Source: Holothuria scabra (lineage: Eukaryota; Echinodermata; Holothuroidea; Aspidochirotida; Holothuriidae). From it: a stretch of DNA of 64,000 nt. The DNA is taken from positions 68,839,806 through 68,903,805 of the forward strand of contig CM074179.1 of assembly GCA_037179385.1 (NCBI GenBank), in the 5' to 3' direction. The translations under genes and the position numbers were made by a program. Of the stretch, positions 49,161 to 60,900 are shown piece after piece (position 1 is the stretch's first letter; each line of letters opens with the position of its first letter). The notes below the pieces were generated by a model that saw only the letters and a list, made by a program, of their open reading frames with translations, searched no databases and was not told where the DNA came from.

Positions 49161-50250
49161 TCATGCAGGGGTTTCCTCAGGGTATCCTGTCTTTCACTGG
49201 CAACCCACTTGGCATTCTGCTTGCCACTAAAATCTTGGTTAAATTTTCCACAATTCCTTTCCATTTTCTTTGCAGAAAATTGCGTATGCTAGAGTGCCCC
49301 AAATTACGTTTTACAATTATCTTTTGAAATTGCAAACTTTTATTAAGGAGACACCACCCATCCGCCAGGCTAGCGATACCACTTCAGACCCTCTTCTGGA
49401 AAACCCTTAATCCGCCACTTCGATATGCTGTTTAAATTCTCCTACCACCCGTTAAAAATCCCGCCAAAGTGAACTTTTCAACACAATTTTCCCTTGGCAC
49501 CCTTGGCACACTTGGCATTCTTTAACGTCGGAGCAGTTGACTTTACAACCTTTCGTATTGGGATTTGTTCCTTTTGTTTATGCTTTCTGCTTCTGTATGG
49601 TGGTAAACCAGGGATGTTACAGCTCCCTGGTACAACATACTAAAATAAAGAGCTTATCTGGCTAGATGTGCCAAAATTGTTTTGTTCACCCACCTTTTAC
49701 ACGTACTGCAGTCCTTTATGGAAAATTGCTTTAATTACTACTCGCCTCTTTTGTCAGTTTATATCAGTTGGTGTGTAATTTAGACCTATAATCTCGTGGA
49801 TAGGGTGGAAAAGATACATAGATACTGTAGCTAGCGAAACTTGTGTGACTCGATCTGACCCCAGTAACAAATTCAACCCCAGAGAGTTAGTTGATGGATA
49901 GTGCAGTGAATGGTACAGAAAAGTCCTCCAATATGGTTGCAAAATATGCAGACTGAACTCATAATAGGATACAAATCGATGTTACCAGGACGGGCACTAT
50001 AGATGGAAGATACTTTCTTTTTCAGTTTTAAAGAATTAGAAAGGGGAGAAAAGGAAATTATGCCTATGGATACGTGGGGGTTGGAAACATTTTACAAAGT
50101 GAAGCTAGGGTCACCCCCACCCCTTTGGTCCCTCCTTATAAAAACAGCGATTCGCACTTATAATTAAAACAGTAATCCACTGACCAACTTTGGGAGATAC
50201 ATCCACGCCAATAAATAACGCACTCTCATGTGTAATGCTTACGTCCTCAT
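49161..50250. other. Gene-free stretch
   Basis: No exon recognised. Confidence 0.4.
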
Positions 50251-50326
50251 GCATTGACCCTCGCTCGGAGGAGCGAGGGGCAATGCACCCGTTTCTTAAC
50301 CTCGAGCGGAGGTTAAGGTGCGGGTG
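50251..50326. other. Two adjacent GC-rich hairpins
   Basis: Hairpin 1: GCATTG-A-CCCTCGCTC (50251-50266), loop GGAG, then GAGCGAGGG-G-CAATGC (50271-50286), giving 15 pairs with one mismatch. Hairpin 2: CACCCG-TTT-CTTAACCTC (50286-50303), loop GAGCG, then GAGGTTAAG-GTG-CGGGTG (50309-50326), giving 15 pairs with a symmetric internal loop. They sit at the start of an unusually GC-rich, CpG-containing patch (to about 50410) in an AT-rich region. No gene is identified. Confidence 0.75.
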
Positions 50327-50410
50327 GAGGCTGACTTCGTTCGTTTGCCAAGGTCGACGTTCGGCAGGCGGTGGGGTCCGCTTGTCTCGGTGCGGGGTGG
50401 TCGGGTGATA

Positions 50411-51776
50411 GTTAACATGTAAATGTTAAATAGCCTGTACATAATGTTGTGTAAATAGCTCCAGTGTGGGATGTGGGGAGGGGATTGGGGTGTGGGGGTC
50501 GGGAGGGGATTGGCATGTGGGTGGTGTACATGTATGCCACGAAGTTTCGTTTCCCAGCCCTTGTAAATCGGTATGTAAATAGTTAATAGTTCTGTTCTTG
50601 TTCTGACCATAAATTTGTGTTTGATTTAGCAGTTTGTAGGCCTAAATAGTTTTTCCGTTTATGTTTCTGCCCGGTCCGGTTTCAGTTGTTTTTGTCTGTA
50701 TGTGCCGTGCTTTGGTTCTAGTTTTTGTTTCTCCGTGCCCAAAAGAACCCTCGCTCGAGCGGTATCCTCCACTTTATGTACTTTCCATGTTCAAGGATGT
50801 GCAATGTGACTCCAGGGGGAGATAGGAAGTAATATCCCTTTGGGGATTGGTGCCGCCTTGAGTGGACGAAATTTTTCGATTCCGTCGGCAGCCTAAATCC
50901 GTAGTATAACATATTATCGCAATCGCTGGTTGTCCAGACAATTATATGCATGATTTTGCTCATAGAAAGGGCGACTCTTTCGACACAGGAGTCATTCTTC
51001 CATTAAAATAGAACTATTCCCCTCATTTTTGTCATTTCGCTCATTTTCGTCATAAAAGTTTATTTTTTGAAGAATCATTCAATAAAACTCGAAATTTCAT
51101 TTTTTTAACTAAATTTGAAACAACCCAAAATTCCACAAGGCTCATCTTTGTCGCAACTAAAAGCCTTGGTCGTGGCATCGGGTAATTGGTCCCCTGTAGT
51201 GCATTGGGAACTTTGCCCCCTGCTGTCGGGCAAATCTTGACACCGCTCTTCTGTTTAAACTTCTGATATTTCAGTCACACACCTCCTTTCCTAGATGAAA
51301 TAGTTGTATTCTGACCTCCTTGAGGAACTGATATTACGGTAGGGATGGGAGTGGGAGGTAAGCTTTACTTCAAGAATGTTTAACTTTAAATGGGGAAAAC
51401 AAAAAGGGAGAAACTCTATAACATAATAAAGCAAACCCTCTTTATTGCATTGAAGTAGACCTATATGGAACATTTACTGACCGTCCTTGAGTATGTGCAT
51501 AAAACTGCCAACAATTTTAAATAGATCAACTGGGGAAAGAAGAGGTAATTTCCTCTTTATAAGTGTACAAGGATTTAGGTTGTCGGATGTGATGGAAGGT
51601 GCAGCAGAAGGTACAGTAGAAACAGTGAAATGGTGGGACTATACTGTGTTTGATACATAACCCACCGATCTACTGCATTTGGAGTACTCAAAATGACACA
51701 ACTTAGACAAACCATTACCTATATAGTAGTCCATAACAGCTCCTCAATCAAACATAGTTGTTGAACGTTAACCTGA
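50411..51776. other. Gene-free stretch
   Basis: G-rich direct repeats (GGAGGGGATTGG at about 50475 and 50502), then AT-rich sequence with no exon recognised. Confidence 0.4.
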
Positions 51777-51950
51777 ATTGACTGCTCATTTAGAAAACGA
51801 ACTTGCATTTTTCAGAACAACTTTCGGGTACCTATTACCTACATCAGTGAATTCCATGAAATGTTTGACACAATGAACCCAGATGTTCGAAAAATATTCC
51901 AACAAGTTGATAAGGTACTCAGACTAATTCTTGTAACTCCAGCAAGTTAA
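51777..51950 (+). pseudogene. hAT transposase C-terminal remnant
   Basis: A 57-codon open stretch ending at TAA (51948-51950), with NNFRVPITYISEFHEMF, DVRKIFQQVDKVLRLILV and TPAS. The LxLILVTPAS pattern, preceded by a short helix, is the start of the hAT C-terminal dimerisation region, which normally continues with an xxNAxSERSFS motif. Here it is cut by the stop. No other transposase part was found, so this is a relic. The AG before AACAAC could also be read as a splice acceptor, which makes a domesticated exon a weaker alternative. Confidence 0.6.
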
Positions 51951-54812
51951 ACTATAGGGGACTATAAGTCAATTTGTCTCCGTGGTGACTCACTTTGGGT
52001 AAGTAAGTCTCTACGGGACAGGGCTTGTTTTAGGCTAGTATGACTCACTTTTTATTTTCTGTGGGCCCTTTAGGAATTACCATGAAGCAATCGAGGCTTA
52101 ACCATCTGCTACTGCGCGATGTCCAAAGAAATGTTTTGAGAAATATGCCTGCCCAGTTTGTCAGAAATGGGCCTTTTTATGGCTTATAAGGAAATTCATA
52201 AAGCCGTATATGTATAGCCTATTTTAAAGTAATTCGCTCGACCTTCTAACCTTTGTCGAAAAGTATACGGGGAACTGAAATATAAGCCTACAGATTTGTC
52301 ATCTTATAAAAAAAAAAAAAAAACTGAGAGTTCATTGAGAAATTTCTCTCCTTCTTTGGTAGGCTACGGTATGCTACTGAGTTGAATATGCATGTGTAGT
52401 ATAAATGTTAAAAAGGGCTTGACATTTGCTCGAATTACCGTAAATAATGACACCTCTACACAAGTTCAAGCGGAAAAACGAGGGAAATGAAATATTCGGA
52501 TTACTATAGCTTAGAGAGGATTTTTGTGTGGGGCAAATACTGCCGGTAATGGAGACCGTCCTGTGATGCCCCTCTTCGATGAAGCCATTTCGAGGTGGGC
52601 CTTCTATAATATTATAAATACAAAATTATAACATTGTAACAGCGTTGTTGACGAAATGTTATTCTCACGGTAGGCTACTGAGGCTACTCATCTACTACAT
52701 GCCCACCATGCGCCACTTAAAGATGCGTTGATTATTTCCGCAATTGTAAAACTGTCCCCTCCTCACAAAAATCCACTGGGCTTCCCTTCTTTTTTCCCCA
52801 GAGCCAAAATAGTCTCTTAAGACCAGTCCCTAGTCATCTCCTGCCACTCTGAATGAGGACTTCACTATTATTCTAAAAATTAATACGGCGAGTCTCTCGA
52901 AAAGAAGTGGTCTTGGATTCATTGCGTATTTTAATAATAAGTACTGAGATTGTAAAACCATGGAAGTACTACGGTACCTCCGAGGTAGTACTTCCATGGT
53001 AAAACATAGAAATTGGGAAATTAAAAAACAACAAAGCAACGATACTGGAATATGTCCGTCCGTTCAGGGATCTGTCACTTTTGGGCATGACCTTCAAGAA
53101 GAGAAGCCTACATCTCGGTCAAACTGGTCAATAAACTAAACCCATATATAGCTACAAGTCAAAGAACTGGGACCGGCGTACGTGCACTTCAAACCTGAAG
53201 GGAGCTTCCCTTAGTAACACTGTCAGCTGCTGGCTTTCCTCAAATCGTCTTCGCGGTGATATATGAAAGAATTATTACTTTATTTAGATAACAGACAAGG
53301 GAGTTGCTAACCGAACGTGACCTCCGTGAAAGGTCTTGTAATTCTTGTTTGAGAGTGAGAGTACTACATACAGTAGGCCCAGCTAGTTGTCTTAGTTTGT
53401 TTTATAACAGAAGGATAAGTAACTCAGAGGAAAGTAGTTGAAACTGAATAGTTTTGTGACAACTACGAACCCATACATATGTGTTTATTTATTATAGCGG
53501 AATCGACAAGTTGAAGTTTAAATGGTAAGCAGGCAGTGTCCATAGACAGTTCTTCGGTGCACCGTATGAAAGAGAAAATCTACAGGAATGGATGGATGGT
53601 TGGATGTCTTCCTATTTATTTTCACACCAGCTTGTCATGGAAATATCGTTGTTTAGAACTGGTTTTTCAGTGATGAACAAAAAGCCTAAATAGGCCTTAA
53701 GATCATTACATAGGCGCTTTGCCGGATCTTAACAACCTTAGAGAGGAACAATTTGTTAAAAAATAAATGCCGTAAAGAAGTGTTTCACCAACCTATGCGA
53801 ATCATGATATTGTTCATAGTTCGGCAACCGCCAGTTTACTCTGTGTTAGATCTAGATCGATAAAGCCAACCTGTCATGGAGGATGAATTGATTTAGCCTG
53901 CAATAGGCAACCAGGTCTACAAGGGCCCGCAAGAGTGAACTATCACGCAAGAGTCGGCACAACGACATTATAAATTTGAATTACTTCCAACTTCGAAGGT
54001 TAGCTCATATCTCTGATCTGGTAAACATGTTTCTCATCGATCAACAGAGACCGATGAAAGTATCTTGAGTGAGACGTTGTGTGTACAAATACGGGTTTAT
54101 CTTCATTATTTATTGGCTTTATAGCTGTATAGTGACTGTGCTTTTTACGTGCTGAAAAACGGACACGGGGAGACGGTGAAAAGATTCATAATCCATGGCC
54201 GAAATCCTAAAAGACTGAATACCAACATTACCCTCATAAACGGAAACCAGTGGAACTTTAATACCGCTCCCGAAGAGCCACGTCAGTCCCTTAAAATTCT
54301 AAGCTGCACTCGCCAATCGAAAAACGAAACACCACCTTCCCATAGAAAACCACGAACACTGGTCACGAACAGCCACAACCACCAAACAAGTAGCTGCCTC
54401 GAATGGCCACCATCCGAAAGGGTCGCGAGGGGTCGGTGTCTCATTTTGCCATTTTTACAGTATAGTGACTAGTATGACAATCGAGAGACTTCAGTCAGTA
54501 CAGTAGTTTCTGCATTCTGAAGATTCCTATGATGAGATACGCTTGGGAGCAACGTACAGCGCTGAAAAAGGCCGGTAGGCTTAAATAATTTCATTTTTAT
54601 TTGCCAAATGGAGGAATGATAGTGGACATTCTGCATTCGCCACCGTTCTAAATACAATCCGGAAGTTCAAAATTTTTATCACCATACATTGTCCAGCAAG
54701 GAACAATAAAATGTGTTCTAAAAGGACAACTTATGAGAAGTGTGGTTTAGGACTAGGTAATAAAACTGAGCTAAAACAAGGAAATGAAAAGCGACATCAG
54801 AGCACATGAATT
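51951..54812. other. Gene-free stretch
   Basis: No exon recognised, apart from the short palindrome listed separately. A 107-codon frame at about 54149-54472 has no recognisable domain. Confidence 0.4.
52957..53000. repeat. Perfect 16-bp-arm palindrome with CATGGAAGTACTAC
   Basis: ACCATGGAAGTACTAC (52957-52972) and GTAGTACTTCCATGGT (52985-53000) surround a 12-nt loop GGTACCTCCGAG. Related to the palindrome at 31164-31200. Confidence 0.85.
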
Positions 54813-55147
54813 CAGGGTTCTAGCCAGGAAAAATGCCAAACCGAGTGGGAGTTCATTGACATTATGTCATTCTCACATGATGCTGGCCATATCTCAAGAT
54901 CTAAATGACATAGTCTGTGGTCAGTTACATGATTTTTCGTTATTAACAATACCAGTACAATTATTCAATTGGATGTTATGTACCTGATACTGTGTATCCT
55001 ATGTAAATTACAGTATGAGTGTGATGAAAATCAAACTGGGCAATGACGTTCAAACTGGGTGTTGAAATTTCAAACTGGGTGCTGACTCAAAAAAGTAAAT
55101 TCAAACTGGGTGCAGCACCCAGTTTGAATGGCCTGGCTAGAACCCTG
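54813..55147. mobile_element. MITE with CAGGGTTCTAGCCAGG termini
   Basis: CAGGGTTCTAGCCAGG at 54813 is mirrored by CCTGGCTAGAACCCTG ending at 55147. Four direct CAAACTGG(G) words lie between 55030 and 55110, and GGGTGCAGCACCC follows near the right end. The CAG...CTG ends suggest a hAT-like or related superfamily, but no 8-bp duplication is evident. Confidence 0.75.
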
Positions 55148-56127
55148 TCAGAATACTAGCATTATTTCCTACTATGGTTTGGAATTGGTTGATACGAAAC
55201 TCCAGTACACTAGGTCCGGCCTGCCAACGGAAACTCAGCATGAAAACTGTCTTATCGGGATCACGGGTAGAAAAGCATAACGTTATGAACATTTTAAGCC
55301 TAAGATTTCGCCAATTCATCGCACAAAGGTAAGCAACGCAAACATGTTTACTTGCCTATTTGTACTCAAATGATTTACTGTTTACTGTAGTCTTTCCTCC
55401 CAGTCTTTATTGTGAGGAAATTTCACATCCCGCACCCGTAAGCTGGTTTTCAATTCGTATGATGGGAATGGATGTATCCCCCTTTTAAATAAGTTTGGTT
55501 CAAAATCATTGTTTTGATTAGAATATTGGGTGAAACGGGGTTATGGACCTTTCTTTTCCAACCTTTCCTAATTACGATAAAAGTGTAGGGAAGGTGTTAT
55601 TGTGGATCTAGGAATGAGGCCAATTTAAAAAAAAAAAAGCTGATTGGTCCACTGGCCCAATTCTTTCATCTCCATCCCAAGAGAACCAAGAAGCCCTCTG
55701 TGGGCTGGGGCGTAGGATATGCACACGGTATTTCCTGCCTGTCTAAAGAGGCGAGTAAAGGGAAGGACTTGTACGGTTTCTAACGGGTTGTACCATCTTT
55801 GAAACCGCATTTAAACTTAAGTTTTATCTAGTTGACACTGTATAACACATTCGTGTGGTTTGTCGATAAATCTCATCTAACTCCATCCTACGAGTTCGAA
55901 AAAGAGAGAAAAAAGGACCCGCCACCTGCACAGCACTGCAGTTTTGTCACAAAGTATACGATCGACATTTCAGCAGTGATCAACATTATAGGGAATTATA
56001 ACACTATGCCTCCTGCAACTTTACTAAGCTGATCATAATGACGTGATTTTGTATACATATATCCGATGTATTTCTAAAACAGGCTATAACGTTTCTTTGA
56101 AAATTAAATTATTCAATAACTTTTTCA
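55148..56127. other. Gene-free stretch
   Basis: No exon recognised. Confidence 0.4.
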
Positions 56128-56334
56128 AAAGTCCCCCGACACTCTGGCAAAATGTCAGGGGCGAAACCAAAATAATACTCCCGACGGAGCTCTGCTCTCT
56201 AAAAGAGTTAAATACGCTTCCTAAAGGTGCTATATGTCCCTGAAGGACACAAACTTGACCAACCTCTCAACCTTCTGTCAGATCTCTATTTATATCATGG
56301 GTCTGTTATGAGCGGTCCCGTTCTACAATGACTG
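56128..56334 (-). mobile_element. Diverged relative of the U2-headed retroposon, body only
   Basis: Plus-strand words GTCCCCCGAC(A)CTCTGGC, CGAAACCAAA, CTGAAGGACAC, TTGACCAACCTC and ACCTTCTGTC occur in the same order as in copy 1 (21694-21916), as do ATGGGTCTGTTATG and TTCTACAATGACTG. The U2-like head is not detectable. It contains an extra ~40-bp segment. Alignment is by eye only. Confidence 0.5.
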
Positions 56335-56439
56335 AAAATTAAGTTAACGCAGAATGTCAAATAGGGTTTCGCTCCTGGTATTTCGCCAGATTGTTATGGA
56401 CTTTGGTTAAAGCGCCTTTATAGATGTCAACGCTTTATA

Positions 56440-57015
56440 TGGAAAAGGAGCGAATTATTCAAGACTGGGCTATGGATTATCGAGCTGGTACCAGTACAAC
56501 CTTTGTAGTTGCAGCCCCTATGTATGTCCGTGATTTGGCAAATGCGCGCTATTTCAAGACTACTGGTTACCGGGCTTGTACCAGTACAACCGTTATAGTT
56601 GCACTCTCTTTTTATGACAAAGGGGTATTTTTCAAGAATAGGCTATGGATTATCGATTTTCAGTACAGCTGTTACAGCTGCAGCCTATATGTAGGCCCGT
56701 GATTTGACAAATGAGCGCATTATTCACTGCATTGTTACTATGCTTGTACCTTACAACCGTTATAGTTCAAACGCTTTATTTGGCAAAGAAGCGAATTATT
56801 CAAGACTATGGATTATCGAGCTTGTACCAGTACAACCCGTATAGGTGCAACCGATGTAAGCTGATAAGTCCTTGGTGTGGCACATGAACGCATTATTCAA
56901 GACTACCTGTAGAACATGTACAAAAGCTTAGTATGATCTGAGAGCGCGTTATTACAGATTAGCGGTTACGGTATGGGCTTTGTACCAGTACAACCTTGAT
57001 AACTTCGTACTTGTG
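56440..57015 (-). repeat. Second palindromic-core array, opposite orientation
   Basis: CTTGTACCAGTACAACCGTTATAG and variants recur near 56485, 56575, 56660, 56745, 56822, 56915 and 56985, spaced 70-95 bp. Linkers such as CTATGGATTATCGA and GCGCATTATTCA recur. The core plus its AACC(G)TTATAG side is the reverse complement of the CTATAG(C/A)GGTTGTACTGG unit in the 27690-28560 array. Confidence 0.75.
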
Positions 57016-57182
57016 CAATGAATTTCCACCTCGGTATATCCATGGCAAGTATCGCACTGTTACAAAATGGAGACTTGTCCAAAATAAAAAGTTGTGTGTT
57101 TTTGTTATATTCTTAACAATGTATATCCAGCTTTATGCTGCTTTCTATAATATACTGTTTCTATACTGTTTCTATAATATAC

Positions 57183-57198
57183 TCTTTCAAGGGGGGAG
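57183..57198 (+). other. Polypurine-tract-like sequence outside the left LTR
   Basis: TCTTTCAAGGGGGGAG here is identical to the sequence preceding the right LTR at 62430-62445. It is not expected outside an ordinary insertion. Confidence 0.85.
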
Positions 57199-57869
57199 TG
57201 TTACGAGACGACATCAACCAGATTGAATCCTCGGACGAGCGAGTGAAAAATTCTAGAAAGTGCTAGCATCGGTGTTGCCTCTCGAGCATATTCAACAGGT
57301 AACCCCAGAGAACATTCGCACAGTTACGAGAATGTACGATCACCTACTGGAAACTACGGTATGATGTAATGGCCTTATAATAGCCAACTTGTGGTTATGG
57401 GTTACTGAGCCCAGAACTTTCGCTGTTTGTTTTGTACGAGATCAAACGAGACGTTTCCATAAGAGTGAGTTCCAGACTTTTCTGGAAGAACTGCCAGATA
57501 TATAAAAGGTCATGCAAGCAGTGTGACAGGAGGGGAAGAGAACAGAAGATACACAGATAATACAGAGACCAGACGCCTGCTTTGCCGCTTAACGTTGTAA
57601 TTGTGTCGCCATTTACCGATCATTATAGTCTTCATCCTGCCTTCGCGGAACCGAGTCCTACGCTGTGCTGCTGTACAATCGACGATAACAACACTACCCC
57701 TTGGACAAAGAGTGATACCTTAAGCTGTAAAAGATTGTAAGTAGATTTAAGAGTAATTGTTGTAAATTTAAGGAAGTAAGAGGTAAATAATAATTAAGCT
57801 GTTGATTTTAATCTCGCTCTTCTGTGGTCTTTCGCTGTTATTGGTTTGAATTGCGACCAAGCCGTAACA
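57199..57869 (+). repeat. Left LTR
   Basis: Starts TGTTACGAGACG and ends AAGCCGTAACA, with 7-bp inverted ends TGTTACG/CGTAACA. TATATAAAA at 57499-57507 is a likely core promoter, about 370 bp upstream of the LTR end. Confidence 0.93.
57499..57507 (+). promoter_or_regulatory. LTR TATA box
   Basis: TATATAAAA within the left LTR. The identical site in the right LTR is at 62746-62754. Confidence 0.6.
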
Positions 57870-57873
57870 GAAT

Positions 57874-57891
57874 TGGTGGCCTAACATCCGG
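57874..57891 (+). promoter_or_regulatory. Candidate primer-binding site
   Basis: TGGTGGCCTAACATCCGG, four bases after the left LTR. It begins with TGG, as expected for pairing to a tRNA CCA end. Which tRNA is not determined. Confidence 0.5.
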
Positions 57892-57997
57892 GAAAGAATT
57901 ACACTACCAGGTGGAAAATTCAAGAAATTTCGTTTTAATTTGCAACTGTATTGTCCAGACTTCTTAGTTGTTTGTGAGTGTGTGACACAACCTCAAA

Positions 57998-60900
57998 ATG
58001 CCATTCGATTTAGATAAATTCGTGGCTAGCCCCTCAATTGAGGAGCTTAACTCACTAAAAAAGTCTGAGATTGTAAAAGTCGCAAAACACTATGGCATTG
58101 AATTTCAGCCATTAATGCGGAAGGACGAGATTAAGAGATACATTGTAGAGTATCTGGTAGATGAAAGTATTCTGCCAATTACAGTGCTTGAGACAATCAT
58201 GACCGTGCCAACTGACAATGCATTTGAATTGAAAAAGCTTGAATTGGAAATGAATAAGGAGGTTAGATTGAAAGAACTGGAAAGGGAGAAAGAAAAATTG
58301 GAAAGAGAAAGGGAAGAAAAGGAACGAGAAGTTAGATTGAAAGAATTGGAAATGCAAAGGGAAAAAGAGGAAAGAGAGATGCAAATGCAAAGAGAGAAAG
58401 AGGCTAGAGAGCATGAATTTAGGTTGAAACAACTGAAATTAGGGGTCATAAAAGGCCCAGAACCTAAAATAGGCATGGATACTGGGGGATTTGATGTCTC
58501 TAAGCACGTGAAATTTGTGCCCAAATTTCAGGAGGATAATGTGGAGAAATTTTTCAACCACTTTGAAAAACTGGGTGAACAATTAAAGTGGCCCAGAGAT
58601 AAATGGTCAATACTCATTCAGAGTAATTTTACTGGCAAGGCCCAGGAAGTGTATTCCGCTCTGCCCATAGAGGACAGCATGGATTATGATAAAGTCAAAA
58701 AGGCCATATTACAAGCCTATGAATTAGTACCCGAGGCGTATCGCCAAAAATTTAGAAAATATCGTAAGGCGGATACACAAACATATGTAGAGTTTGCCTA
58801 TCAAAAGGAAAGGCATTTCGATAGATGGTGTGATTCGAAAAAGGTCTCCACATTTGAAGCGTTACGACAACTGATGCTGGTCGAGGAATTTAAACGGTGT
58901 GTGAGTGATGACATAAAGACTCACCTTGAAGAACAAAAGGCAGACAAATTGAAAGAAGTGGCAAATTGGGCTGATCAGTATGCACTTACCCATAAGTTTG
59001 GTAAAGTAGGTCAGACTCAAAACAAGAGTCAGTTTAATAGGCCAAATAAAAAATATGGCAATGGCACTAGTGGTGACACAGCAGGTAAAATTAGTGGATC
59101 TCAGTCTGGTTCCCTCTCTCCAACAAATTCTGGTAAAAAACAACCAGATTCTAGTCGTCAAAAGAACGACCAGGTCAGCTCAAATAAAGCTGCCTTTAAA
59201 GACATAGTTTGTGGTTTCTGTCACAAAAAGGGCCACATAATGGCAAATTGCTTTCAATTGGCAAAATTAAAGGAGACTGAAACAGCTCCAAATGCCTTAG
59301 CCAATGCAGAAAATTCTCCAGAGGTAGTCGTGACTTTACGGCCTAATTCTAATGACCAAATTAAGGAAGAATACCTTCCATTCGTGTCTGAGGGTTTTAT
59401 TTCCCTAGATGGGGATTCAGCTCATCCACCCGTCAAAATTAAAATTTTGCGTGACACAGGCGCAACTCAGTCGTTGTTGCTTCTTGATGGAGTTTTGCCA
59501 TTAACGGACTCTACTTCCACAGGGGCAAATGTACTAATTCAGGGGGTTGAGTGTGGATTTATTTCTGTCCCTCTTCACAAAATTAATTTGAAGTCAAATT
59601 TAGTTTCTGGGTCGGTCATAGTAGGGGTCAGACCTACTCTACCTGTAAAGGGGGTATCTCTGTTGCTAGGCAATGACCTAGCTGGTGGAAAGGTAGTCGC
59701 CAATGCAATTTTGACAGATAAACCATGTGACTATAACAACACAGAGCAATTAGAAAAGGAATTTCCAGATTTATTCCCAGCCTGTGCTGTCACGAGAGCT
59801 ATGTCACAAAAGCTTGCTATGGATGATAATCTTAAGCATCCAGCCTCCAAAAGTGAGGATACAGTTTCCAAAAGTGAAACAAGTAGGGAATCATGTAAGG
59901 ATGATAATCTTGAACATCCACTCTCTAAAAGTGAGGGTATGATTTCTGAAAAGAAGGATGGTAAATTTAAGCCTCCGCCCTCTAAAATTGAGGAATTAGT
60001 TCCTAAAAATGGAACAGCACTCCCAAAAGGGGAGTCAGAGTCCAAAGAGGACTCTAAAAAGAATATTGATGAAAGTGAAGATTCCTGGTTTGATCTCAGC
60101 CAAACTTTTATGGCCAATCTTCGGGATTGTGAGTCTCCTGTCCCCACACATGGTGAGGGGATAGAACAGGAAAGAAACATGTCTGACACACTCCATAAAG
60201 ACCAGTTGTCAGTCCAACAACAACATGATGAAGAGCTTCAGCCACTAATAGCTGGTGCCCTCACTGGGGATGAGTCGAAAGACGTCCCAGTGTGTTTTTA
60301 CCTTAAGAACGGTGTTTTGATGCGTAAATGGCGACCACCTGATGCACCCTTAGATGAAGAGTGGCGCATTTACCATCAAATTGTGGTACCTAGGGTGTAT
60401 CGAAAGGAAATACTGAGTATTGCCCATGAAATGCCATTTGCAGGGCACCTAGGGGTCAGTAAGACTTACCACAAAATTCTAAATCACTTTTATTGGCCTA
60501 AGCTTAAGAGTGATGTGGCCAAATTTTGTAAGACTTGTCATTCATGTCAAATGGTTGGGAAGCCGAATCAGAATATTCCGGCTGCACCCTTAAAGCCAAT
60601 TCCTGCTTTTGAAGAGCCATTTAGTAGAGTTATTATTGATTGTGTAGGTCCTCTACCTAAGAGTAGGGCAGGACATCAGTATATATTAACCATAATGTGT
60701 GCTTCGACAAGGTTTCCAGAGGCAATACCTCTAAGGAATATTAAGGCTCGGACAGTCTCACAAGCTTTACTTAAATTTTTCACATTGTTTGGGTTACCTA
60801 AGGAGATCCAATCAGATCAAGGGTCTAATTTCATGTCAACTGTATTCCAACAGATGTTGTATGAATTAGGCATAGACCAAATTAAGTCTTCGGCTTATCA

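Noticed and set aside
54149..54472. 107-codon frame
   Set aside because: No ATG at its start, no recognisable domain, no neighbours.
58105..60189. Minus-strand open frames opposite the Gypsy Gag-Pol
   Set aside because: They are shadows of the strongly supported plus-strand frame, rich in Phe/Ser/Leu as expected from the opposite of Lys/Glu codons.
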